Below are positions 19,918 through 28,685 of a DNA stretch of 64,000 nt, piece after piece (the first letter of the stretch is position 1; each line of letters starts with the position of its first letter). A program made the position numbers and the translations under genes. Where the stretch lies: NCBI RefSeq assembly GCF_011022235.1, contig NZ_JAAIYP010000027.1, positions 42,080 through 106,079 of the forward strand, in the 5' to 3' direction. This stretch comes from Magnetospirillum aberrantis SpK. Its GTDB lineage: Bacteria > Pseudomonadota > Alphaproteobacteria > Rhodospirillales > Magnetospirillaceae. Below the pieces are notes generated by a model, which was not told where the DNA came from, searched no databases, and saw only the letters and a list, made by a program, of their open reading frames with translations.

Positions 19918-20517
19918 ATGAGTACCGCCATCATGCATTTCTACGATTCCGAACGGATCGGCCTGTTCATCGACGGCTCGAACCTTTACGCCGCCGCCCG
20001 TGCCCTGGGCTTCGACATCGACTACAAGAAACTTTTGAACCTGTTCGCGTCGAAGGGCCGGCTGATCCGCGCCTTCTATTACACCGCGCTGATCGAGGAT
20101 CAGGAATATTCGCCCATCCGGCCATTGGTCGACTGGCTCGACTACAACGGCTTCACCATGGTCACCAAGCCGACCAAGGAATTCACCGACGCCATGGGCC
20201 GGCGCAAGATCAAGGGCAACATGGATATCGAGTTGGCCATCGACGTCATGGAGATGGCCCAACATCTGGATCACGTGGTGCTGTTCTCGGGTGACGGCGA
20301 CTTCCGCCGGCTGGTCGAGGCGGTGCAGCGCAAGGGCGTGCGCGTCACCGTGGTCTCGACCGTACGCTCGCAGCCGCCCATGGTCGCCGACGAATTGCGC
20401 CGCCAGGCCGACACCTTCCTGGAGCTTCTGGAACTGGAGGCGCAGATCGCACGCGCCTATCCCGCCCGCGACGACCGTCCCCAGAACGATTACCCCGAGG
20501 ACGAGGACCTGATGTGA
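19918..20517 (+). CDS. NYN-domain (LabA/DUF88-like) putative RNase
   Basis: A 199-residue protein of the PIN-like NYN family. The acidic residues expected for metal binding are in FIDGSNLYAAA, GNMDIELAIDVM and LFSGDGDFRRLV. NYN proteins are thought to be RNases; the target here is unknown. A second ATG 15 bases downstream is an alternative start, since no clear ribosome site marks the first. The stop overlaps the GTG of the next gene by four bases. The C-terminus is acidic and disordered. Confidence 0.88.
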   Translation: MSTAIMHFYDSERIGLFIDGSNLYAAARALGFDIDYKKLLNLFASKGRLIRAFYYTALIEDQEYSPIRPLVDWLDYNGFTMVTKPTKEFTDAMGRRKIKGNMDIELAIDVMEMAQHLDHVVLFSGDGDFRRLVEAVQRKGVRVTVVSTVRSQPPMVADELRRQADTFLELLELEAQIARAYPARDDRPQNDYPEDEDLM

Positions 20518-21164
20518 CCCCGCTGCCCGCCACCCCGGCCGTCCCCGGCCGCGACTGCGCCCTGTGCCCCCGTCTGGTGGAGTTTCGCACCAACAACCGT
20601 GCCGCTTGGCCCGATTGGCACAACGCTCCGGTTTCCTCCTTCGGCGAGTTGTCGGCGCGTTATCTGTTCATCGGTCTGGCGCCCGGCCTCAAGGGTGCCA
20701 ACCGCACCGGACGCCCGTTCACCGGCGACTATGCCGGCGACTTGCTTTACCCCACCCTGGCCGCCTTCGGGTTGGCTCAGGGCAGCTATGGCGCACGACC
20801 CGACGACGGTTTCGTGCTGAACGGCGCCCGCATCAGCAACGCCGTGCGCTGCGTCCCGCCGCAGAACAAGCCGGAGCGCGCCGAGTTTTCCGCCTGTCGC
20901 CCGTTCCTGGTGTCGGAAATGGAGGCCATGCCCAATTTGCGTGGATTGTTCGCCATCGGCCGCGACGCTCACGAGGCGGTGATGACGGTGCTGGGGTTGC
21001 GCAAGGTACTCTATCCCTTCGCCCACGGCACCGTCCACCAGCTTCCCAACGGTTTGGTGCTGGCCGACAGCTACCATTGCTCGCGCTACAACACCAATAC
21101 CGGCCGGTTGACCGAAGCCATGTTCCATCAGGCGATACGCAACCTTCTGGACGCCACCGCATAG
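20514..21164 (+). CDS. Uracil-DNA glycosylase, family 5 type
   Basis: A 216-residue DNA repair enzyme that removes uracil. Motif A is GLAPGLKGANRTGRPFTGD and a second motif reads SYHCSRYNTNTGRLTEAMF, which fits the thermophile-type family 5 (UdgB) better than family 4. Four cysteines suited to a 4Fe-4S cluster are at 15, 18, 113 and 128. The GTG start overlaps the NYN gene stop (GTGA). Confidence 0.87.
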   Translation: MTPLPATPAVPGRDCALCPRLVEFRTNNRAAWPDWHNAPVSSFGELSARYLFIGLAPGLKGANRTGRPFTGDYAGDLLYPTLAAFGLAQGSYGARPDDGFVLNGARISNAVRCVPPQNKPERAEFSACRPFLVSEMEAMPNLRGLFAIGRDAHEAVMTVLGLRKVLYPFAHGTVHQLPNGLVLADSYHCSRYNTNTGRLTEAMFHQAIRNLLDATA

Positions 21165-21238
21165 ATCGTTTGCTATAAGGGTTTAACCGAATCTTGACCG
21201 GATGGTGCCAGCATGGACGTCTTCAGGAAGGAGGCGCC

Positions 21239-21661
21239 ATGACTGTTTCCCGCATTGAATGGAGCGACGAGTTCAAGCTGGGCCTGCCGGCCATCGACGC
21301 CGAGCACAAGGATCTGCTCGACGTGTGCAACCTCTTCCTGGAGGCGGTGGAAGCCGGCCAATCCGTCGCCGCCCTGGCGCAGGTTCTGGACAACATGATC
21401 TTGCGCACCCGCGCCCACTTCCTGGCCGAGGAGCGACTGTTGGACCGGCACGGCTATCCCGGTCTGGTTGCCCACAGGACCGAGCACGAACGTCTGCTGT
21501 TGCAGGCGGAAGCGTTGAAAGCGCGCTACACCGACGCCGCCCAGGCCGAGGAAATCGCCAACCTGACCTCCGAAACGGCGCATTTCCTGCAAACTTGGCT
21601 GTTGGACCACATCCGCACCAACGATCGCCCCTATCGGCCGTTCCTGATGAGCCTGTCCTGA
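21239..21661 (+). CDS. Bacteriohemerythrin
   Basis: A 140-residue oxygen-binding di-iron protein. The full set of ligands is visible: His23, His60, Glu64, His79, His83, His124 and Asp129. It is a single domain with no fused signalling part and may carry or sense oxygen for the respiratory or chemotaxis systems. The start is set by GGAAGGAGG just upstream. Confidence 0.92.
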   Translation: MTVSRIEWSDEFKLGLPAIDAEHKDLLDVCNLFLEAVEAGQSVAALAQVLDNMILRTRAHFLAEERLLDRHGYPGLVAHRTEHERLLLQAEALKARYTDAAQAEEIANLTSETAHFLQTWLLDHIRTNDRPYRPFLMSLS

Positions 21662-21702
21662 CACTGGAGCCGATGTCCCGGTGAGTGCCGGGACAATCGG
21701 AA

Positions 21703-23682
21703 TCACAGCTCGGGCGCGGCCACTCCGACCATGGAGACCGGACACGATCCGGTGTCGACGAACTCGAAATTGTTCTTGCCGCTCTTCTTCACGCTGTACA
21801 TGGCGGCGTCGGCCAATTGCAACAGAACCGCGCCGTCGGTGGCATGTTCGGGGAACAGCGCGATGCCAATCGAGGCGCACACGCTGGCCTCTCGGCCATC
21901 CAGGTCGAAAGGCGTGCCCAGGCGTTCAAGGATTTTCGCCGCCACCACCGCCACGTCGTCGTGGTTGCGCACCCCCCACAGGATACAGGTGAACTCGTCA
22001 CCGGCCAGTCGCGCCACGGTGTCGGACGCGCGCATGCATTCCGTCAACCGTGCCGCCGTCTGCTGAAGCAGGATGTCGCCGGCCGCGTGCCCCAACGTGT
22101 CGTTGACCGCCTTGAAGCCGTCAAGGTCAAGGAACATCAGGGCGAATTTCTTGTTCTCGCGCCGGCTCTGGCGCACGGTCTGGTTCAGGCGGTCCAGGAA
22201 CAATGCCCGGTTGGGAAGGCCGGTCAGGGCATCGTAATTGGCCTGCCGCCACACCCGTTCCTCGTCTTCCTTGCGGTGGGTGATGTCCGAGAAAATCGCG
22301 ATGTGATGGGTGGGGTTGCCATCGTCATCCTTGATGGCGACGATGCTCAGCCACTCGGCATAGAACTCGCCCGACTTGCGGCGGTTCCAGATTTCGCCGC
22401 GCCACCGCCCCGTGGCACGAATTTCCGTCCACATGTCGCGATAGAAGTCGGCGTCGTGCCGCCCAGATTGCAGCATCCGGGGATTGGCGCCGATCACGTC
22501 CTCGGGGCGATATTCGGTGATGGCGGTGAAGGCCGGGTTGACGTATTCGATCTGGTTGCGGATGTTGGTGATGACCACCGCCTCGGACGCGCTTTCCACC
22601 ACCTTGGCGGTCAGGCGCAGCCGCTCCTGCGCCGCCTTCATGGCCGAAATGTCGTAGACCCAGGCCAGGTTGACCCCCTCGCCCTCGACACGGGTGGCGC
22701 GCAGGGTCAAAAGGCTCCAGAACGCCGTGCCGTCGCGACGGCGGAACTCCACCTCGCGGTCGTCGATGTGACCTTGCACCTTCAGGATGTCGATGATGCG
22801 GCGACGTTGATCGTCGTCGACGAAATGGTTGCGGGCCGGTTCGCCCACCACGTCCTCGCGCCGGGCACCGATGATCTCGCAAAAGCGGCGGTTGGCGAAC
22901 AGCACCCGCCCGTCGGCGCGGCGGGATGCCGACACGCCGATGGGGCTTTCCTCAAGGATCTTCCACAAGCGTTCCTCGGACTCGCGCAATCCCCGTTCGG
23001 CGGCGGCGCGTTCCTCGATGTCGGCCTTGATGCGGGCCACCATGGGCTGGAACACCCCGGCCGCCGAAACCACCAGAAGCGCCAGGATCACCACCAGCGC
23101 CGCGCCATGCAAGGCGGACAACCGCACCAGCCGCTCGTCGTTCTCGGCCAGATAAAGCGCGGTCAGCCGTTCCAACGCATCAAGCAAAGGCCCGGAAGCC
23201 GCGGCGTTGACCGCGACAAGGTCGAGGTCGCGGGCATTGGGCGCGGCGGGAAAACGCGCGACGATGGCTCGCGCCGCGCCGGCAAAAGCCCGCACCTGGG
23301 CGTCCACGTTGCCGTCAGGACCGAAATAAAGCGCGTTCAGCCGTTCCGATGGCGGTTTGGGAGCACGTAGTTCCGGCAGACCGGCCAGCAAACCGGTATG
23401 GGCGGATTCCAACTGGTTGACGGCGTCCACCAACGCCCGCTCGGCCGCCTGCCGTTCCTCGCCGGCCGACAAGGCCGACAGGCGCGTCGCCAGATAGGCG
23501 ATGCGCTGAACCAGGACGCGCTGACCACCGGCCACGCTGACCAACGTGGTACCGCTTTCCGCATCCATGACGATGCGGGCCAGCCCAAGAAAAGACGCGA
23601 TCGCCAGCCCACCCAACACCGCCAGGACGGCGACGTAGCGGATGGTCAAATCCCTGGTGATCTTCTCTCCGCTATCTGCCAT
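21703..23682 (-). CDS. Membrane PAS-PAS-GGDEF protein, putative diguanylate cyclase
   Basis: A 659-residue protein. Two membrane helices (about 13-34 and 210-232) enclose a periplasmic region that begins AGGQRVLVQRIAYLATRL, like the PilJ/type IV pilus receptor sensor domain. Two PAS domains follow, then a GGDEF domain with LTGLPNRALF, FLDLDGFKAVND and the active site RLAGDEF. The first Gly is Ala, a variant seen in active enzymes. No EAL domain follows. The chosen ATG has GGAAA ahead of it; further upstream codons read through polar, Gly-rich sequence. Confidence 0.85.
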   Translation of the reverse strand: MADSGEKITRDLTIRYVAVLAVLGGLAIASFLGLARIVMDAESGTTLVSVAGGQRVLVQRIAYLATRLSALSAGEERQAAERALVDAVNQLESAHTGLLAGLPELRAPKPPSERLNALYFGPDGNVDAQVRAFAGAARAIVARFPAAPNARDLDLVAVNAAASGPLLDALERLTALYLAENDERLVRLSALHGAALVVILALLVVSAAGVFQPMVARIKADIEERAAAERGLRESEERLWKILEESPIGVSASRRADGRVLFANRRFCEIIGARREDVVGEPARNHFVDDDQRRRIIDILKVQGHIDDREVEFRRRDGTAFWSLLTLRATRVEGEGVNLAWVYDISAMKAAQERLRLTAKVVESASEAVVITNIRNQIEYVNPAFTAITEYRPEDVIGANPRMLQSGRHDADFYRDMWTEIRATGRWRGEIWNRRKSGEFYAEWLSIVAIKDDDGNPTHHIAIFSDITHRKEDEERVWRQANYDALTGLPNRALFLDRLNQTVRQSRRENKKFALMFLDLDGFKAVNDTLGHAAGDILLQQTAARLTECMRASDTVARLAGDEFTCILWGVRNHDDVAVVAAKILERLGTPFDLDGREASVCASIGIALFPEHATDGAVLLQLADAAMYSVKKSGKNNFEFVDTGSCPVSMVGVAAPEL

Positions 23683-23825
23683 GGCGTTTCCGAAAGATCC
23701 GCGTCCGCTGGTTGCGGCTTCTCCCATTCGGTTTAGCACGCCGCCGCCATCCTGGCGACAACGCAAATATCACCCCTCCCAATTGGGAAAGGGAGCAGGT
23801 TGTGCGGGACGTTGTCAGCAATCTG

Positions 23826-23848
23826 AGCCCCGCCGTTTCGGCGGGGCT
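23826..23848. terminator. Hairpin downstream of metY
   Basis: A perfect ten-base stem AGCCCCGCCG / CGGCGGGGCT with a three-base loop lies about 50 bases beyond the metY stop. The T-rich tail is on the plus strand, the A-rich side faces metY, so it may stop transcription in both directions. Confidence 0.6.
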
Positions 23849-23898
23849 TTTGATTTTGATCGGGGCGGCTTTGACGGTTTTCCGCCCCGATTATGTTC

Positions 23899-25191
23899 TT
23901 AGGCCTTGTCCAATGCCTGGGACAGGTCGGCGATGATGTCGTCGATGTGTTCGATACCGATGGACAGACGGACATAGCCGGGGGTGACGCCGGTCGCCAG
24001 TTGATCTTCGGTGGACAATTGCGAATGGGTGGTGCTGGCCGGGTGGATGGCCAGGGAACGGGCGTCGCCGATGTTGGCGACATGGTAGAACAGCTCCAGG
24101 GCGTCGATGAAACGCTTGCCAGCCTCGACCCCGCCCTTGAGCTCGAAACCGAGCAGGGCGCCGTAACCGCCCTTGAGAGTGGCGTCGGCGCGGCGGCGGT
24201 CCTCGCCGCTTTGTTGGCTGGGATGGATGACCGACACCACCTTGGGATGGGTCGCCAGGAATTCGGCGACCTTGATGGCGTTCTCGTTATGGGCACGAAT
24301 GCGCAGCGGCAAGGTTTCCAGGCCTTGAATGGTCTGGAAGGCGTTGAACGGGCTGGTGGCGGCACCGACGTCGCGCAGCAACGTGACGCGGGCGCGCAGG
24401 ATGTAGGCGATCGGTCCCAGCGGCTTGACGGCCTGGGTCCACACCGCGCCGTGATAGCTGGGATCGGGTTCGTTCAACAGCGGGAAGCGCTTGGCGTTCT
24501 TCTCCCAATCGAAACGGCCGGAATCGATGATGGCGCCGCCAATCGAAGTGCCATGGCCGCCGATATACTTGGTGGTCGAGTAAACGACGATGTGGGCGCC
24601 CAGTTCCAACGGCTTGGCGATGATCGGGGCGGCGGTGTTGTCGATGATCAGGGGCACGCCCACCTGGTCGGCCAGCTTGGCGACCTCGGCGATGGGGAAG
24701 ACCCGCAATTTGGGATTGGGCAAGGTTTCGGCGTACCAGGCGCGGGTACGTTCGTCGGTGGCCCGTACGAAGGCTTCGGGGTCGGCCGGATCGACGAAGC
24801 GGGCTTCGATGCCGAATTGTTTGAACACGTTGGCGAACAGGTTCCAGGTGCCGCCGTAAAGGTCGGTCGAGGTGACGAAGTTGTCACCGCTTTGCGCCAC
24901 GTTCAAAATGGCGAAGGTGCTGGCCGCCTGACCGGACGACACCGCCAGCGCCGCGACGCCGCCTTCCAGGGCGGCCAGACGCTGTTCCAGCACGTCGGTA
25001 GTCGGGTTCATGATGCGGGTGTAGATGTTACCCAGTTCCTTGAGGGCGAACAAATTTCCGGCGTGTTCTGCGTCGCGGAACTGATACGAAGTGGTCTGAT
25101 AAATCGGCACGGCGACGGCGTTAGTGGTCGGGTCGCTGCGGTAACCGGCGTGGAGCACCAGGGTTTCGGGATGGACACTCTTCACGGACAT
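23899..25191 (-). CDS. metY: O-acetylhomoserine sulfhydrylase
   Basis: A 430-residue PLP enzyme of the Cys/Met metabolism family. It makes homocysteine from O-acetylhomoserine and sulfide. The PLP lysine is Lys208 in VYSTTKYIGGHG, and the N-terminal HAGYRSDPTTNAVAVPIY is typical of MetY rather than MetB or MetC. It stands alone between an AT-rich upstream region and a hairpin. Confidence 0.92.
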   Translation of the reverse strand: MSVKSVHPETLVLHAGYRSDPTTNAVAVPIYQTTSYQFRDAEHAGNLFALKELGNIYTRIMNPTTDVLEQRLAALEGGVAALAVSSGQAASTFAILNVAQSGDNFVTSTDLYGGTWNLFANVFKQFGIEARFVDPADPEAFVRATDERTRAWYAETLPNPKLRVFPIAEVAKLADQVGVPLIIDNTAAPIIAKPLELGAHIVVYSTTKYIGGHGTSIGGAIIDSGRFDWEKNAKRFPLLNEPDPSYHGAVWTQAVKPLGPIAYILRARVTLLRDVGAATSPFNAFQTIQGLETLPLRIRAHNENAIKVAEFLATHPKVVSVIHPSQQSGEDRRRADATLKGGYGALLGFELKGGVEAGKRFIDALELFYHVANIGDARSLAIHPASTTHSQLSTEDQLATGVTPGYVRLSIGIEHIDDIIADLSQALDKA

Positions 25192-25358
25192 GCTTGGTCT
25201 CCTGTTATTAGAGCGCGCTAATCTTCGTCGGGCGCGACCACGAGAGGGGGACAGAGTTATTCCGAACGATTATGTTGGCAAATTGAAAAATTTCACACAG
25301 AAAATTTGATGTCAATAATCATATTCCATGAAAATAGTGGATTATAGCGGGAAGCGAG

Positions 25359-25749
25359 ATGGAGACCGTGTTTTTACGTTCAGGCGGATTGGGGATCGTC
25401 CGATTGAACCGTCCACAAGTGCTTAACGCGTTGGGACCTTCGCAGTTTCCGGCCATTCATGCCCAATTGCGCGCCTGGGGTTCGGATTCGTCTGTCGGGG
25501 CGGTGATCATCGAGGGAAGTGGCCAGGCGTTCTGTGCCGGTGGTGACATCAAGGCGGTTTGGCAGGCGCGGAACCAAGGAAATCATGACGCCAATCGGGC
25601 ATTGTTCGCTGCCAGAATATCGTCTGGATCGCGCGCCGCGCTGGGATCCATCGACATTGGCGAAGGTGACGTCCGAAGACGTTGACCGTTTTTTTCATCC
25701 GGTGGAGGATGAACTGAGTTTCGAGGAGTGTCCTGATGGCCGCGCGTGA
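25359..25749 (+). pseudogene. 3-hydroxyisobutyryl-CoA hydrolase remnant (frameshift and large internal deletion)
   Basis: The first 85 codons encode an enoyl-CoA hydratase/HIBYL-CoA hydrolase N-terminus (GIVRLNRPQVLNAL, GSGQAFCAGGDIKAVWQARN). Near base 25615 the frame shifts: an extra A in GCTGCCAGAATAT. In the next frame the sequence continues EYRLDRA, which belongs directly after it, and then jumps to PRWDPSTLAKVTSEDVDRFF, the C-terminal end of the same family. About 200 middle residues with the catalytic region are missing. The gene is therefore dead. A full enzyme works in valine breakdown. The following small gene starts inside its last codons. Confidence 0.82.
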
Positions 25750-25927
25750 GGTTTTGTTCGAATTCCGCCAGATTGGCGCGTACGTCAAGGTTTCGGCCAT
25801 CGACGCGGCCACCGCGACCGAGGTGTCCATTGTCGGCGACGCCAGCGCTGGAACGGCGCGTCTCAAGCAGACAGCTCTGCGCAAGCTGGAATACGTGTTG
25901 GCGAAACAGCAACCGCCCGGACGGTGA
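25736..25927 (+). CDS. Small conserved hypothetical protein (DUF6898-like)
   Basis: A 63-residue soluble protein beginning MAAREVLFEFRQIGAYVKVSAIDAATATEVSI. I recall similar small proteins encoded next to the hydrolase gene in related bacteria; the family name is from memory. GAGGAG lies nine bases before the ATG. It overlaps the 3' end of the dead hydrolase gene and seems intact itself. Confidence 0.65.
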   Translation: MAAREVLFEFRQIGAYVKVSAIDAATATEVSIVGDASAGTARLKQTALRKLEYVLAKQQPPGR

Positions 25928-25935
25928 ACATAAAA

Positions 25936-25994
25936 GAAAGCCCCCACCAAGGGCGAGGGCTTTCCGCAATCTGAGCCGCGTCGGAAACGACGCG
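25936..25994. terminator. Two hairpins between convergent genes
   Basis: GAAAGCCC pairs with GGGCTTTC (25936-25964), and CGCGTCG pairs with CGACGCG around a GAAA loop (25977-25994). They separate the small hypothetical gene from the convergent pit gene. Confidence 0.5.
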
Positions 25995-26019
25995 CCCTTT
26001 GGTTTTGCCGCGCGGAGGT

Positions 26020-27027
26020 TCAGCGCAGAACGGTGATGAGCCAATAGGACCCGGCACCGATGATGCCGGCGGCGGGAATGGTGAAAATCCATGCCCACAC
26101 GATGTTGGCAGCCAGTCCCCAGCGCACCGCCGATGCCCGCCGCGCCGACCCCACGCCGACGATGGCGCCGGTGATGGTATGGGTGGTGGAGACCGGAATG
26201 CCCAGGTAGGTGGCGCCGAACAGGGTCATGGCGCCGGCGGTTTCGGCACAGAAACCTTGGAACGGCTTGAGATCGGTGATCTTGGACCCCATGGTCCTGA
26301 CGATGCGCCAGCCCCCCATCAGCGTGCCCAGACCCATGGCCACCTGAGAGGCGATGATGACCCAGAAGGGGACGTGGAATTCGCCGCCCAGATGGCCCTG
26401 GCTGTACAGCAGCACGGCGATGATGCCCATGGTCTTCTGGGCGTCGTTGCCGCCGTGTCCCAGGGAGTAGAGCGCCGCCGAGATCAGTTGCAGGTGGCGG
26501 AACCCACGGTCCACCAGGAACGGTGTCGCCCGGCGCAACGCCCACGACAGCACCGCCATCAGGATGATGGCCAAGACGAAGCCGGTGACCGGCGAGCCGA
26601 CGATGGCCACCGAGGTCTTGACGAAGCCGGCGGTGGCCAATCCGTCCAATCCCGCCTTGGAGATGCCGGCCCCGGCCAGGCCGCCGATCAGGGCGTGCGA
26701 GGACGACGACGGAAAGCCCAGCCACCAGGTGAACAGGTTCCAGCCGATGGCCCCCATCAACGCCGCCAGGATGACGTATGGGTCGATGACCGATGGTTCA
26801 ACGATGCCGGTGCCGACGGTCTTGGCCACATGCAATCCGAAGAACAGGAAGGCGATGAAGTTGAAGAAGGCCGCCCACGCCACAGCGTAGGCCGGTGGCA
26901 GCACGCGCGTGGAAACCACCGTGGCGATGGAGTTGGCCGCGTCGTGCAGGCCGTTGATGAAGTCGAAGGCCAAGGCCACCAGGATGATGGCGATCAGCGC
27001 GGGAATGGAAAGGGTTACGGCGTCCAT
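26020..27027 (-). CDS. Low-affinity inorganic phosphate transporter (Pit family)
   Basis: A 335-residue polytopic membrane protein. Family signatures are FDFINGLHDAANSIATVVSTR near the N-terminus, GFPSSSSHALIGG in the first half and GIPVSTTHTITGAIVG in the second, the inverted-repeat layout of PiT carriers. It imports phosphate or metal-phosphate with protons or sodium. The start is the ATG 12 bases after the DUF47 stop; an upstream Arg-rich extension is out of character. The gene pair DUF47-pit is common and the two probably act together. Confidence 0.92.
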   Translation of the reverse strand: MDAVTLSIPALIAIILVALAFDFINGLHDAANSIATVVSTRVLPPAYAVAWAAFFNFIAFLFFGLHVAKTVGTGIVEPSVIDPYVILAALMGAIGWNLFTWWLGFPSSSSHALIGGLAGAGISKAGLDGLATAGFVKTSVAIVGSPVTGFVLAIILMAVLSWALRRATPFLVDRGFRHLQLISAALYSLGHGGNDAQKTMGIIAVLLYSQGHLGGEFHVPFWVIIASQVAMGLGTLMGGWRIVRTMGSKITDLKPFQGFCAETAGAMTLFGATYLGIPVSTTHTITGAIVGVGSARRASAVRWGLAANIVWAWIFTIPAAGIIGAGSYWLITVLR

Positions 27028-27038
27028 GGACGGGCGGC

Positions 27039-27683
27039 CTATACGTGGTCGAGAACGATGCCTTCGATCAGGTCGGCGACGTCGTCGCACCGGTCGGTGA
27101 CCGCTTCCAGCATCTCGTACACCTCCTTGGCACCCAAGAAGGCGATGGTGGTCGGCTGTTCGGCGATCAGGGCGGACAAACCCTGGTGAAGGGCGGTGTC
27201 CGCCTCGCTTTCGATGCGGCCGATGCGCTCACACAATTGGGTGATGCGGACCACGTTCTTGTCGACGTTGGACAACAGCGGAATCGCCTCGGCCAGCATC
27301 TTGGCGCCTTCTTGGATCTGGCGTGCCAGTTCCAGCATGTGCGGCGTGAAGCGCTCGATGCGATAGAGCAGGGCGTGGCGGCCGACATCCTCGATCAGGT
27401 CGACGGTATCGTCCTGGGCGGTGATCAGGGCGTGGATGTCGGAGCGGTCGAACGGCGTGATGAACGCCCGATGCAGCGCCATCAGGGTTTCGCGGGCGAT
27501 GGTGTCTGCTTGCTTTTCGATGACGCGGATGTCCTCGAACCGCGCTTCGCGCTCTTCGGGCGGTGCCTGTATCATGGCGATCAGCGCGCCCGAGGCGGCG
27601 ACCAGACGTTCGGCGTGGGCTGCGAAATTTTCAACGAACCGTTCTTCCCTGGGCATCAGGGCACGGATGAACTTCAAGGCCAT
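27039..27683 (-). CDS. DUF47 (PhoU-like) protein
   Basis: A 214-residue, largely helical cytosolic protein of the DUF47/PhoU-related family, which is thought to regulate the adjacent Pit carrier. Acidic motifs IRVIEKQADTIARET and RIESEADTALHQG sit in repeated helical bundles. The start at MALKFIRALMP follows a GGGG-rich ribosome site. The stop is 11 bases from the pit start. Confidence 0.9.
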   Translation of the reverse strand: MALKFIRALMPREERFVENFAAHAERLVAASGALIAMIQAPPEEREARFEDIRVIEKQADTIARETLMALHRAFITPFDRSDIHALITAQDDTVDLIEDVGRHALLYRIERFTPHMLELARQIQEGAKMLAEAIPLLSNVDKNVVRITQLCERIGRIESEADTALHQGLSALIAEQPTTIAFLGAKEVYEMLEAVTDRCDDVADLIEGIVLDHV

Positions 27684-27766
27684 GGGAACCCCATCCTCTG
27701 TAACGCGGCTGTCATATATCACAGGGAATGGCTGCGCGTCTTCTTTTCAGGCGCGACGCAGGCATG

Positions 27767-28204
27767 TCAATTGAAGCGGCCGCCGAAATCCAGCAGAACG
27801 CGGACCAATCCGGGTTCCGTGACCATCATCGCCGCTTCGCCCGGCGTCATCCAGCGGCGTTCGCGCTGGTCCTTTTCCGGCCACGCCGTCAGCTCGTGCG
27901 TTACCTCAAGCAGGTAGACACGGACCGTGCACGGCACCTCGCGCCCGTCCTTCAGGCGCTTGAAGCTGTCGAATTGGGCAAAGGCGGTCTTGAACACGGT
28001 GCCGACCAGCCCGGCTTCTTCATAGGCTTCGGTTTCCGCCACCTGATGCGGGGACAGTTTCCGTTCCGGCTGCCCCTTGGGCAGAATCCACCTCTTGGTC
28101 TCGCGGCTGGTGACCAGGAGAACCAGGGGATGGCCGTCCTCGATCCGGTAAGGCAGGGCCGCGTACTGGATCAGGGGCTTTTTCTTGCGTTCCGCCTTAG
28201 GCAT
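27767..28204 (-). CDS. Nudix hydrolase
   Basis: A 145-residue Nudix protein. The box lies at about residues 43-67, WILPKGQPERKLSPHQVAET followed by EAYEEAGLVG. The EExG core is intact, but the Arg of the usual RE pair is Thr (TEAYEEAG), so activity could be altered. Relatives act on diphosphoinositol-like or nucleotide substrates; the substrate is not known here. Confidence 0.85.
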   Translation of the reverse strand: MPKAERKKKPLIQYAALPYRIEDGHPLVLLVTSRETKRWILPKGQPERKLSPHQVAETEAYEEAGLVGTVFKTAFAQFDSFKRLKDGREVPCTVRVYLLEVTHELTAWPEKDQRERRWMTPGEAAMMVTEPGLVRVLLDFGGRFN

Positions 28205-28362
28205 ACGTCCACTTCATACCCGTCGCGATGGCGACCAAGGGGCGTGTTTGTGACAGTTTTGTTACGGCGGTGCAAGCATAAGCGCGCGCATCCCCTCTCC
28301 GTCGCGCACTATAGCGGCAACGGCGGCGAAGCGCTCGTGTCCTTTGGTCGGAGGGGGAACGA

Positions 28363-28677
28363 TCAACTTCTGGAGAGGAAAGCCTCCACGGCGCGTTCGG
28401 GGGATCGTTCGCAGGTGGTGACCAGACGCACGCCGTGCTGGCTCAGACGCTGGGCCAGTCCACCTTTTGCGCTGGCGGCGATGACCACGTCCACGCTGTA
28501 AAGGGGGTGGTCGGCGTCGGGATAGGCGCAGTTCAGGATCATTTCCCGCGGCAGGGTCAGGGCCGCCATCTGTCGCGGCGGGCTTTTGTCCGTGACCTCG
28601 AACATCAGGAAACGGTTGGTCTTGCCGGGATGGGCGGTGACGGTCTGCCCGTTCAGGCTGCTGACGGCGATTTTCAT
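28363..28677 (-). CDS. NifX/NifB-type (dinitrogenase FeMo-cofactor) domain protein
   Basis: A 104-residue protein made of one FeMo-cofactor-binding-like domain: MKIAVSSLNGQTVTAHPGKTNRF at the start and VDVVIAASAKGGLAQRLSQHGV near the end. Such proteins bind or carry iron-sulfur or molybdenum-iron clusters. No nif genes are near. It follows the Rieske gene by eight bases, suggesting a role with that protein or its cluster. Confidence 0.82.
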   Translation of the reverse strand: MKIAVSSLNGQTVTAHPGKTNRFLMFEVTDKSPPRQMAALTLPREMILNCAYPDADHPLYSVDVVIAASAKGGLAQRLSQHGVRLVTTCERSPERAVEAFLSRS

Positions 28678-28685
28678 TGAAATGT

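Noticed and set aside
25192..25358. SAM riboswitch before metY
   Set aside because: The leader is AT-rich and I could not find SAM-I or SAM-II core motifs on the minus strand.
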